Under the pieces are notes generated by a model that had not been told where the DNA came from, made no database searches, and saw only the letters and a list, made by a program, of their open reading frames with translations. DNA of 20,231 bases, from the IMG/VR virus record IMGVR_UViG_3300042503_000338, positions 1 through 20,231 of that record, one strand, 5' to 3'. The stretch comes from a virus. Of this stretch, positions 8,290-15,117 are shown one piece after another (position 1 is the stretch's first letter; the number at the start of each line of letters is the position of its first letter). The position numbers were made by a program, and so were the translations under genes.

Positions 8290-9093
8290 ATGTCAAACGA
8301 AGCACAAAATATCTTAGACCGCGTATTAGGTGGATTAGGATATAAAAAATCAGTTGCCATTCAAATGTCTCAAAAAAAGACAGCAGATGGGGAAACCATA
8401 TTCGATTCAGAAAATTTCGCTATCGGTGATTCAGTATTTATTGTAACTGCCGATGGTAACATACCAGTTCCATCTGGAGATTACGAATTGGAAGATGGTT
8501 CAGTTGTAAGTGTAGACGAATCTGGTATTATCTCAGCCATTGGAACTAAAACTCCCGAGAGTGCTGAAATGGAAAGTTCTCCAGTTGTCGAGCAAACCGC
8601 ACCAATGACACCAAAAACAATTATCGAATCTATGACTAAAGAAACACAATTTGCAGAAACCCCAGTAATGGACAATCCTGCAATAGAGGAAAAAATTGAA
8701 GAACAAACTATGGGTAAACCAGCCTTGTTAGTAAAATGCGAGGATATGGTTGGACCAGAAAATGCTCCACTAGCAGAAAAAATTGCTGAGGCTATTGTTA
8801 GCATTGTTGACAATGGAGATGCAGAGGAGTTAATCAGCGAATACAAAAAAGCAAAAAACAAAACTAAGATGAGTGCACATTCACCTGAAATCGCAGAAAC
8901 ATTGCGTGCCTTTGAATTGAAACTTAATGCGTTATCACAAGAAAATGAGGCTTTAAAAGAGGCTTTGTCTACTGAAGGGAATCGTACTTTTTTCAACCCA
9001 GAGCAAAATAGCAAAACTAAAATCAACTTTAAAATCGGTGCGCAACGTGAGGAAACAATCACAGACCGAGTATTTAGTCAATTATTCTCTTAA
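8290..9093 (+). CDS. capsid scaffolding-type protein
   Basis: A 267-aa acidic protein between the prohead protease and the major capsid protein, the usual scaffold position. The N-terminal domain includes DSENFAIGDSVFIVTADGN and GDYELEDGSVVSVDESG (about 40-80), a small beta domain I recall from Bacteroidota phage scaffold-like proteins. A long low-complexity Glu/Pro/Thr linker follows (about 85-150). The C-terminal third has a short coiled coil (LRAFELKLNALSQENEALKEAL) and ends with a basic-to-aromatic tail, typical of scaffolds that contact capsid subunits. The start is placed at 8290: the upstream in-frame ATG at 8224 overlaps the protease gene and would read through the conserved CGTTATAT element. 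The protein would be degraded by the protease during maturation. Confidence 0.7.
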   Translation: MSNEAQNILDRVLGGLGYKKSVAIQMSQKKTADGETIFDSENFAIGDSVFIVTADGNIPVPSGDYELEDGSVVSVDESGIISAIGTKTPESAEMESSPVVEQTAPMTPKTIIESMTKETQFAETPVMDNPAIEEKIEEQTMGKPALLVKCEDMVGPENAPLAEKIAEAIVSIVDNGDAEELISEYKKAKNKTKMSAHSPEIAETLRAFELKLNALSQENEALKEALSTEGNRTFFNPEQNSKTKINFKIGAQREETITDRVFSQLFS

Positions 9094-9104
9094 AAACCAC
9101 AACC

Positions 9105-10040
9105 ATGAAAAATAGAAAACTTCACCTCTCTGGTCCTACGCTGTCTACTAACACCTATGCTGGTGAATTTAGTGGAAAGTATATCGCTGCGGCACTTTTG
9201 TCGGGCGAAACTTTGGCGAAGGAATTGATTACAATTCACCCTAATGTTAAATTCAAGGAAGTTATCCGTAACTACGCATCAAGCGTAAGCATCGATAATG
9301 CAACTTGTGATTTTACCGATTCAAGTTCAGTAACATTGACAGAATATGTTATGACCATGACTGAAAAACAAGTAAACTTAACTTTGTGTAAGAAAAACTT
9401 GTTTAACACATGGGAAACAATGCAAATGGGATTCTCTGCGTTTGAGAATTTACCCGCTACTTTCGAGGAATTTGTATTGGCACAAACCTCAGCCCAAGTT
9501 GCTCAGCAGAACGAATTGGGTATTTGGAAATCTAACCTTTGGTATGATTCAGCGATCGTCGCTGGTCAAGATGGAATGATTGGGTATCTCGTAGATAACT
9601 CCGCTATCGTTCGCTCATTCTCTGGTGCTACAAGCAGTTCTAACGTAGTTGCTCGTTTTCAAGAGGCATTAGACAATTCACCTAGTGCATTGTATGGAAA
9701 AGAGGGCTACCAATTCTATGTTGGACCTTTGACCATGAAAGCGTATCAAGGTGCGTTATCTGCTGGTAACTATAATTTCCAATTCTATGTTGGAGAAAAG
9801 CCAATGAACTTCCAAGGTATTCCAGTTGTTATGTGTCCTGGTCTTAACGATTCAGATTGCGTATTGGGATTGAAATCTGATTTGCACTTTGGTACTGGCT
9901 TGGTTTCTGATTACAACGAGGTTAAATTGATTGATATGGCGGACATTGACGGAAGTCAGAATTGCCGTATTATCATGCGTTTTACTGGCGGTATTCTTGC
10001 AACTAACCCAACTCAGCAAGTTGTAATTAATGTAACCTAA
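9105..10040 (+). CDS. major capsid protein
   Basis: A 311-aa protein directly after protease and scaffold and followed by a strong terminator, as expected for the most abundant virion protein. Motifs include LTLCKKNLFNTWETMQMGF, ENLPATFEEFVLAQTSAQVA (about 115-134) and LGIWKSNLWY. I recognise the F-N-T-W-E-x-M-Q-M-G-F and F-E-E-F-x-x-A-Q segments from capsid proteins of Bacteroidota tailed phages; an HK97 fold is assumed, not shown. The long N-terminal helix-rich part corresponds to the N-arm and spine-helix region, and the mid part (GKEGYQFYVGPLTMKAYQ) to a P-domain-like strand region. The 11-nt gap before the ATG holds an A/C-rich leader and no Shine-Dalgarno sequence. Confidence 0.8.
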   Translation: MKNRKLHLSGPTLSTNTYAGEFSGKYIAAALLSGETLAKELITIHPNVKFKEVIRNYASSVSIDNATCDFTDSSSVTLTEYVMTMTEKQVNLTLCKKNLFNTWETMQMGFSAFENLPATFEEFVLAQTSAQVAQQNELGIWKSNLWYDSAIVAGQDGMIGYLVDNSAIVRSFSGATSSSNVVARFQEALDNSPSALYGKEGYQFYVGPLTMKAYQGALSAGNYNFQFYVGEKPMNFQGIPVVMCPGLNDSDCVLGLKSDLHFGTGLVSDYNEVKLIDMADIDGSQNCRIIMRFTGGILATNPTQQVVINVT

Positions 10041-10062
10041 TCGGTTACTGAGAAAAAATATA

Positions 10063-10087
10063 GGGCTGGGTAATCCAGCCCTTTTTT
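10063..10087 (+). terminator. intrinsic terminator after the major capsid gene
   Basis: A perfect 7-bp GC-rich stem, GGGCTGG (10063-10069) with CCAGCCC (10075-10081), closed by a GTAAT loop and followed by six T residues (10082-10087). This is a textbook Rho-independent terminator 23 nt after the capsid stop. It would cap capsid transcripts, partly isolating them from the next gene. Confidence 0.9.
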
Positions 10088-10115
10088 AAAATGTCAAAAT
10101 AAAAAATATAAAACT

Positions 10116-10682
10116 ATGCCATGTAATACAATCGATGCCCGTCTTGAACCCTGCAAAGAGTATGTAGGCGGTATACAAGGGATTTTCCTAATTCCGTTTG
10201 TTTGGAGTGATGTTATCGAACTACAAACAGTTGGTCAAGTAGGGACAGTAAAATCTATTAAAACTTCTGGGGCTACCTTAGTTACTGGTTATTTCTGGGA
10301 ATTGAAAGGATCGTCATCTTTTGATGTTGCGATGACTTCTAGCAGGGATAATGGTACTACTATGTACGACCAGAATTTGACTGTTGTTTTCAAACCTAAA
10401 TCGTTGACTACTCCCATCTATGATTTTAATGATTACAACACATTGGCTAAAGGCAGATGGCGTATCGTTGTTTGGGACAGAAACGATAATTTCTGGTTGG
10501 TAGGCGAGGAATATGGTGCAGATGCGACTACTGGAGTTGAAAACTTTGGTACTGCATTGGGCGACCCTCGTAACTATTCAGTTACTTTCGTTGCTAGTGA
10601 ATCAAACCCCCCAAGACCATTGGACTCTACAACTTATGCTGGTTTGAGTACAATCTTTACCGCAGATGCAACACCTGTGTAA
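10116..10682 (+). CDS. probable major tail tube protein
   Basis: A 188-aa beta-rich protein set between two terminators, implying very high expression from its own or read-through transcripts. The start MPCNTIDARLEPCKEYVGG (1-19), GYFWELKGSSSF and SSRDNGTTMYDQ (about 66-97), then RWRIVVWDRNDNFWLVGEEYGAD with ALGDPRNYSVTF near the end, form a pattern I recognise from abundant virion proteins of Bacteroidota phages and interpret as the tail tube subunit. Two N-terminal Cys (C3, C13) stand out. The 28 nt between the preceding terminator and the ATG are A/T-rich, with no clear promoter or Shine-Dalgarno site. A capsid decoration protein is the main alternative. Confidence 0.55.
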   Translation: MPCNTIDARLEPCKEYVGGIQGIFLIPFVWSDVIELQTVGQVGTVKSIKTSGATLVTGYFWELKGSSSFDVAMTSSRDNGTTMYDQNLTVVFKPKSLTTPIYDFNDYNTLAKGRWRIVVWDRNDNFWLVGEEYGADATTGVENFGTALGDPRNYSVTFVASESNPPRPLDSTTYAGLSTIFTADATPV

Positions 10683-10705
10683 TTGATATTTGATTTAGAT
10701 TTAGG

Positions 10706-10734
10706 AAGCCTCCGTAATTGGGGGCTTTTTTTTT
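10706..10734 (+). terminator. intrinsic terminator after the tail tube gene
   Basis: An 8-bp stem, AAGCCTCC (10706-10713) with GGGGGCTT (10720-10727), containing one G-T wobble pair, a GTAATT loop, and a run of nine T residues (10726-10734). It sits 23 nt after the preceding stop, the same spacing as the capsid terminator, and shares the GTAAT loop start. Confidence 0.9.
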
Positions 10735-10754
10735 CTAACAAAATCCGTATCTTT

Positions 10755-10762
10755 CGTTATAT
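10755..10762 (+). promoter_or_regulatory. recurrent CGTTATAT start-upstream element, copy 3
   Basis: CGTTATAT starting 13 nt before the ATG at 10768, just downstream of a terminator. Here transcription must restart or read through, which makes a promoter role attractive at this copy. It is preceded by TATCTTTC (10748-10755), one base from the Bacteroidota -7 box, but without a TTTG box 19 nt upstream. Confidence 0.45.
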
Positions 10763-10767
10763 TGTAT

Positions 10768-11115
10768 ATGTACATCAAGCCGACTGATACAACAATTTTT
10801 ATTTACCCATTGATTCCCTTTCCAGCAGGGAACATAACATTGGTGGTTGTACATAAATTGACTAAGATTCAAGTATCCCTTACTCAAGCGTATTCCAGCA
10901 CAAACTCTGGAGTTCAATTAACTTTGCCAAATATGACGGCTATCAGCGATGTTTCAAATAATCTGGATGAATTGGTTGTGCGTTGCTTTGATGGAACTAA
11001 TACATTGTTTTACGAGATGGTAAACAGATGGGTAACAAATTCGCCTAATATCTTGCTTAATCGCAAAACATGGACTGCTACAAATAACAATACAAAAGAA
11101 TGGTTAACACTATAA
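10768..11115 (+). CDS. small beta-rich hypothetical protein preceding portal
   Basis: A 115-aa protein, start chosen at the ATG at 10768 rather than the TTG two codons upstream, which would overlap the CGTTATAT element. It has short alternating strands (TTIFIYPLIPFPAGNITLVVV, about 8-28) and a Trp-containing C-terminal third (MVNRWVTNSPNILLNRKTW), with no membrane segment or signal peptide. It overlaps the portal gene by 16 nt. I do not recognise a family; position next to the tail tube and portal genes suggests a minor head or neck structural protein. Confidence 0.6.
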   Translation: MYIKPTDTTIFIYPLIPFPAGNITLVVVHKLTKIQVSLTQAYSSTNSGVQLTLPNMTAISDVSNNLDELVVRCFDGTNTLFYEMVNRWVTNSPNILLNRKTWTATNNNTKEWLTL

Positions 11116-13361
11116 GCAATAGCAAAATTCGAGTACTGAATTTAAGTACCTATACTACGCCTAGCATCATTGAACGCAAGAACAAGTTATGGGTAGAATA
11201 TGGAGACGATAACGATTACTATGGATATCTGATTGACATGTTTCATGGTAGCCCTACCAATAATCGTTGCGTCAAAGGAATAGCCGACTTAATATATGGT
11301 CAAGGCATCGATGCCAAGCGTAGCAATAGAAACTTAGGTGCTTATGTTGAATTACGCAAATTGTTTGACGAAAAATGCCTACGCAATGTAGTCATGGATT
11401 TAAAATTGTTAGGACAAGCGTGTTTCCAAATTGTCAAAACAAAAGATAAAAAGAAAATCGCTAAGGTTTATCATTTTCCCATCCAAACAATCAGACCAGA
11501 AAAATGCAATGACAAGGGCGAGATTGATGCGTATTACTATTTCCATGATTGGACACAATTAAAAAGAGGTCAAGAACCAAAACGCATCCCAAACTTTGAG
11601 TTCAATCCAGAGGCACCAGAAAGCCTACTTGTTATTCGCCCCTATTCGACTGGTACATTTTATTTTAGTCCAGTTGATTATCAAGGAGGTTTACAATATG
11701 CGGAACTCGAAACTGAAATTGCCAATTACCATATTAACAATATCAAAAATGGCTTAGCACCATCCATGTTGATTAATTTCAATAATGGTGAGCCACCAGA
11801 GGAAACCAAGTTATCAATCGAAGGGGCTATCATGAGCAAATGGTCGGGTAGCAGTAACGCTGGTAGGGCGATTATCTCGTGGAACGATTCAGCAGATACT
11901 AAAGCCGATATAACTGCGGTGCCTTTGAGCGATGCTCATAACCAATATCAGTTTATGTCGAGCGAATCGCAGGACAAAGTTTTGGTGGCTCATGGAATTA
12001 CAAGCCCATTGATTTTTGGTATTAAAAATACAGCTAATGGATTCTCGTCTAACGCAGAGGAACTCAAAACAAGCATCGTTTTATTTGACAATATGGTTAT
12101 TCGACCATTTCAAAATATGATCTGTGAGGCGATGAACATGATTTTGAGTTATCAAGAGGTCAATCTTGAACTTTATTTTAAGCCATTGAATCCTTTGCAG
12201 GGAGACGAGTTAATGACTACTAACGAGGATAAGGATTTTGCATTTAAATTCTCAGACCAAATAGGAGTTGACATGAACGATTCTAGTGTTGAACTAGAGG
12301 AAACATATAATGATTATCCAGATAGTGCAGTCAATAATGCAAAACGAGCAGTTAAATATGCGGAGGAAAATGGTTGGGGCGAATGTGGAACTGGCGTTGG
12401 AAAAGCACGAGCCCATCAATTAGCAAACAAAGAAAATATCAGCCGAGATACTATTGCTCGTATGGCATCATTTCGTAGGCATCAGCAAAACAAGGATGTT
12501 CCGTATACTGAGGGATGCGGAGGATTAATGTGGGATGCGTGGGGTGGCGAATCTGGAATTGCGTGGGCAGAACGCAAACTAGAACAAATCGATAAAAAAG
12601 ATTTATCATTAGCAGTTGACAATCCTTGTTGGGATGGTTACGAAATGGTAGGATTTAAAACTAAGAACGGAGTTAAAGTTCCTAATTGCGTACCTATTGA
12701 ACAAGCCAAAATCAATCGTAAATCGATGGCTATGTCTGATAATGACGAAAACGATTGGTTGTTACACCTTGCAGATAAGGGCGAAAAAATTGACGAGAGC
12801 GAATGGGAACTGGTAGACATATCGCCAGTAGAAAATACTGATGACGAAGCCGATATCCATTCTAACAAATTTGAGTTCTTTAAACGCTTTGCAGAGCCAA
12901 ACGCTAAGAGTACGGATGACAAGGGTATTTTTAAGATTCGTTATCGTTATGGACCAGACAAATATTCTAGCAATAGCAGGATTTTCTGTAAGGACATGGT
13001 TGCCAATCGCAACTTAAATGTTGTTTACCGCAGGGAGGACATTTTGACTATGGGTGACGAAGGCATCAATGGACAATTTGCACCAGCAGGAAAATCATCG
13101 TACTCAATCTGGAAATTCAAGGGAGGGGTTAATTGCCACCATTACTGGGAACGATTGACCTTTAAACGCAAACAGACGGCAGGGAAATTCTTGCCTTTGC
13201 AACCTAACGAAATTGGTACCGATGAACGAGATTTAGAAAATTATCGCAAAGTGCCGAATCTGGAGGCTACTGCATCGGGAGTTCCCTTTAGCCCACCAGC
13301 ATGGAGTAAAGCCAAAACAAGACCTATTGATATGCCTAATAACGGAGGATTAAAGAAATGA
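11100..13361 (+). CDS. portal protein with extended multi-domain C-terminus
   Basis: A 753-aa protein; the portal part (about residues 20-372) forms the dodecameric gate for DNA packaging. Portal-like segments are WVEYGDDNDYYGYLIDMF (31-48), VMDLKLLGQACFQIV (98-112), YAELETEIANYHINNIKNG (200-218) and ESQDKVLVAHGITSPLIFG (289-307), followed by the long helix AEELKTSIVLFDNMVIRPF. Typical portals end near here. This one continues with a conserved-looking block YNDYPDSAVNNAKRAVKYAE (403-422) to YTEGCGGLMWDAWGG (469-483), a short NPCWDGYEMVGFK / VPNCVP motif (508-532), and a last block (about 585-700) with RYRYGPDKY, C630, YSIWKFKGGVNCHHYWERL (668-686). I recall these blocks as modules on structural proteins of other phages, function unknown. 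The gene overlaps both neighbours. Confidence 0.8.
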   Translation: MVNTISNSKIRVLNLSTYTTPSIIERKNKLWVEYGDDNDYYGYLIDMFHGSPTNNRCVKGIADLIYGQGIDAKRSNRNLGAYVELRKLFDEKCLRNVVMDLKLLGQACFQIVKTKDKKKIAKVYHFPIQTIRPEKCNDKGEIDAYYYFHDWTQLKRGQEPKRIPNFEFNPEAPESLLVIRPYSTGTFYFSPVDYQGGLQYAELETEIANYHINNIKNGLAPSMLINFNNGEPPEETKLSIEGAIMSKWSGSSNAGRAIISWNDSADTKADITAVPLSDAHNQYQFMSSESQDKVLVAHGITSPLIFGIKNTANGFSSNAEELKTSIVLFDNMVIRPFQNMICEAMNMILSYQEVNLELYFKPLNPLQGDELMTTNEDKDFAFKFSDQIGVDMNDSSVELEETYNDYPDSAVNNAKRAVKYAEENGWGECGTGVGKARAHQLANKENISRDTIARMASFRRHQQNKDVPYTEGCGGLMWDAWGGESGIAWAERKLEQIDKKDLSLAVDNPCWDGYEMVGFKTKNGVKVPNCVPIEQAKINRKSMAMSDNDENDWLLHLADKGEKIDESEWELVDISPVENTDDEADIHSNKFEFFKRFAEPNAKSTDDKGIFKIRYRYGPDKYSSNSRIFCKDMVANRNLNVVYRREDILTMGDEGINGQFAPAGKSSYSIWKFKGGVNCHHYWERLTFKRKQTAGKFLPLQPNEIGTDERDLENYRKVPNLEATASGVPFSPPAWSKAKTRPIDMPNNGGLKK

Positions 13362-13870
13362 CACCAAATGACATTGTACTGCTAGTAACGACAGACGATA
13401 TTTTTAAGTATACATCGTTAAATGGGAATGTCGATGTTGACAAGATAACACCATTTATTAAGGTGGCTCAAGATATCGAAGTACAAGAGGTTCTTGGAAC
13501 AGTCCTATATCAGAAAATCCTTACTGATGTTCGTACTACTGGATTATCTGGCAACTATTCTACATTGGTATCACAATATGTTCAGCCGATGCTTATCCAT
13601 TATGCCATGAGTGATTTTTTGCAGTTTCATGGCTACGAAATAAGCAACGCAGGGATATTAAGGAATAGCCCAGAAAACTCTCAGTTACCAGATAAAAGCG
13701 AAATCGATACTATCGTTAGCAGACAAAGAACGATCGCTGAAACCTATCGTCATCGTTTAATTTCGTACTTGACTTATTATCCTCAGTATTTCCCAGAATA
13801 TACGGCAAACCAGAATGATGGGGAATACCCAACTACTAACCCAAATAACTATTGTGGATGGAACCTATAA
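13358..13870 (+). CDS. head-tail connector protein
   Basis: A 170-aa mostly helical protein coupled to the portal by an ATGA overlap. The core DKITPFIKVAQDIEVQEVLG (about 28-47) and LVSQYVQPMLIHYAMSDFL (about 70-88) match the helical bundle pattern of gp6-like head-tail connectors (adaptors) that form a ring beneath the portal; the C-terminus YRHRLISYLTYYPQYFPEY is aromatic. One unusual detail is GGAGG at 13344-13348, nine nt before the ATG: a good Shine-Dalgarno sequence, rare in this window, although those bases also encode the portal C-terminus. Identification is by pattern and context. Confidence 0.7.
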   Translation: MTPNDIVLLVTTDDIFKYTSLNGNVDVDKITPFIKVAQDIEVQEVLGTVLYQKILTDVRTTGLSGNYSTLVSQYVQPMLIHYAMSDFLQFHGYEISNAGILRNSPENSQLPDKSEIDTIVSRQRTIAETYRHRLISYLTYYPQYFPEYTANQNDGEYPTTNPNNYCGWNL

Positions 13871-13995
13871 AAGTACCTTACAAGCCCAAAGAGGAAAAAT
13901 TCAATAAACTCAAATCGTACTATACTAAACTAAAAAAAAATGAAAGCAAAACTGATAAAAAACATTCAAGTTACTTATTTGGTAAATCACAATGA
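13858..13995 (+). CDS. possible overlapping small Lys-rich protein
   Basis: A 45-aa ORF from an ATG inside the last codons of the connector gene to a TGA at 13993-13995. It reads MEPIKVPYKPKEEKFNKLKS and continues as a Lys-rich helix ending YLFGKSQ. It covers the 69 nt left empty between the connector gene and the next ATG, but also overlaps the next gene by 56 nt in another frame. Coupled starts are common here, and phages of this type often carry short basic proteins, so translation is plausible. The heavy overlap and low complexity keep the call tentative. Confidence 0.35.
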   Translation: MEPIKVPYKPKEEKFNKLKSYYTKLKKNESKTDKKHSSYLFGKSQ

Positions 13996-14251
13996 GCGTA
14001 ATCAATTTCATTTTTGGATTGACGAAGATGCCGTAGAATCTCTAGTACATAGTTGGGTTTCTGATATACCCGAAAAAGATAGCGATTCTGTTTACATAGG
14101 AATTAATCTAAGTGACCATAATGCTGAAGCACAAAAGGAGGCTCTGTCGCTTATTTTAAAGCGATTTGAGGGTATCGAGGTTATTTTCCCTATGGAGATA
14201 TCAAAAGAACAAAAGAAAGCCACTAAATCGCCTAAAAAAGAGGCACAATGA
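13940..14251 (+). CDS. hypothetical protein
   Basis: A 103-aa soluble protein. It reads as a compact alpha/beta domain: an initial strand (KAKLIKNIQVTYLVN), a Trp-containing strand (FHFWIDEDAVESLVHSW), and a helix (NAEAQKEALSLILKRFEG, about 60-77). It ends in a basic tail with KKATKSPKKEAQ. There is no signal peptide or membrane segment. It overlaps the lipoprotein gene downstream by ATGA. No family recognised; it may be an ancillary virion or host-takeover protein. Confidence 0.6.
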   Translation: MKAKLIKNIQVTYLVNHNERNQFHFWIDEDAVESLVHSWVSDIPEKDSDSVYIGINLSDHNAEAQKEALSLILKRFEGIEVIFPMEISKEQKKATKSPKKEAQ

Positions 14252-14664
14252 GAAGTGCAATTTTTATATTGGCGATCGTACTTAGCGGATGTTCGGCACA
14301 ATGGCATATTAAAAGAGCCATCGCCAAAGACCCAAGTATATTGACAGAGAAAATTGTAACTATATTAGACACTATTATTGTTAAAGAGGGATTCCAGAGA
14401 ATTGATACCTTTGTAACTAAAGAAGTCGATACACTCTTAATCCATGAAAAGGGTGTAAATACGCAGATAATTCGATTTAAAGATAGGCTAATCGTTAAAA
14501 CGGAGGTCAAAAATGACACAATTCGCATCATAAAGGCAATTAAGGATTATCAGTTAATTTACAAGGAAAAGCCAAAATCCAACAAATCATTTTGGATAGC
14601 GTTTATTATTGGCGTAGCAACTGCAATTATGTTTGTAATTGGACTTAAACAATTATTAAAATGA
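14248..14664 (+). CDS. lipoprotein with C-terminal TM: candidate unimolecular spanin
   Basis: A 138-aa protein with two membrane anchors. The N-terminus MRSAIFILAIVLSGCSAQW carries a signal with lipobox L12-S13-G14-C15, so mature Cys15 would be lipidated and sent to the outer membrane. Residues about 115-132 (FWIAFIIGVATAIMFVIG) form one C-terminal transmembrane helix followed by KQLLK. Between them lie about 95 periplasmic residues with Thr/Asp/Ile-rich strands. An N-terminal lipoprotein plus C-terminal inner-membrane helix is the defining topology of u-spanins such as T1 gp11, which fuse inner and outer membranes at the end of lysis. It is 3.2 kb upstream of the amidase, with fibre genes between, so the lysis genes are not contiguous. 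Function is inferred from topology. Confidence 0.6.
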   Translation: MRSAIFILAIVLSGCSAQWHIKRAIAKDPSILTEKIVTILDTIIVKEGFQRIDTFVTKEVDTLLIHEKGVNTQIIRFKDRLIVKTEVKNDTIRIIKAIKDYQLIYKEKPKSNKSFWIAFIIGVATAIMFVIGLKQLLK

Positions 14665-14816
14665 CTGGCATAGATAGAAAATTTACCAACCCATCTCGCT
14701 CAAGCCCAAAATCGAATGGCAGGGCTTGTCTATGTAAAGACAAAAACAAATATTCCAAAAAATGTTGCGATGGCAATCTATGGGCACAAGGCATCGGTAA
14801 CATTACACAACCCTAA
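14661..14816 (+). CDS. Cys-rich mini-protein
   Basis: A 51-aa protein starting in an ATGA overlap with the spanin-like gene. It contains RACLCKDKNKYSKKCCDGN followed by LWAQGIGNITQP: a CxC and a CC pair 10 residues apart, then the G-N-L-W-A-Q-G-I-G segment. I recall very similar short proteins near fibre genes of flavobacterial phages and prophages, where they are unannotated. The Cys pattern could bind a metal or form disulfides; no signal peptide is present. Real gene likely; function unknown. Confidence 0.7.
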   Translation: MTGIDRKFTNPSRSSPKSNGRACLCKDKNKYSKKCCDGNLWAQGIGNITQP

Positions 14817-14832
14817 CAAATCAATTTAAAAT

Positions 14833-14840
14833 CGTTATAT
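14833..14840 (+). promoter_or_regulatory. recurrent CGTTATAT start-upstream element, copy 4
   Basis: CGTTATAT starting 12 nt before the ATG at 14845, in the only 28-nt gap in this stretch. It heads a group of coupled genes (14845-17428) that ends with the tail fibre and its partner. Confidence 0.45.
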
Positions 14841-14844
14841 ATAT

Positions 14845-15117
14845 ATGAGTATCGCAGGTTCCGCATTCACCGCAGGGTACACTGGTAGTGTAGCCGTTGC
14901 CAATACATCAGCCAAAACTGGTCGTTTCCGTGGATTTTTCGTTAATTCAAATGCCGTTGTATCGGCTTGTTTGGACAAAGACGGAAATTCATTAATGACG
15001 ATCATGGGATTGACAAGCACAACATTGTTGCCAGGTCCATTCCATTGTGTTGCTGATGGCAATTACATATCATCAATTACCTTAACATCGGGTTCAATCG
15101 TACTTTACAACGAATAA
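14845..15117 (+). CDS. small structural-type hypothetical protein
   Basis: A 90-aa Ser/Thr/Gly/Ala-rich beta protein (MSIAGSAFTAGYTGSVAVAN, then GRFRGFFVNSNAVVSACLDKDG, PGPFHCVADGNYISSITLTSG). Strands separated by short polar turns suggest a small beta-sandwich similar to virion decoration or fibre-base proteins. No membrane segment or cleavable signal. It ends at a TAATG junction with the next ORF and begins behind a CGTTATAT element, so it likely opens the fibre transcription/translation unit. Confidence 0.65.
   Translation: MSIAGSAFTAGYTGSVAVANTSAKTGRFRGFFVNSNAVVSACLDKDGNSLMTIMGLTSTTLLPGPFHCVADGNYISSITLTSGSIVLYNE

Noticed and set aside
8481-9062. 193-aa antisense frame inside the scaffold-like gene
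   Set aside because: Same reasoning: low-complexity Ser-rich translation opposite an acidic protein; no other minus-strand genes in the window.
10748-10755. TATCTTTC as a Bacteroidota -7 box upstream of the 115-aa gene
   Set aside because: One base off consensus and no TTTG at the 19-nt spacing; only an oligo-T terminator tract lies there. Kept as context for the CGTTATAT element, not as a promoter.
14701-14728. Inverted repeat CAAGCCC / GGGCTTG with a 14-nt loop
   Set aside because: Lies inside the Cys-rich mini-protein gene, has no T tract, and a 7-bp repeat can arise by chance or from codon constraints.
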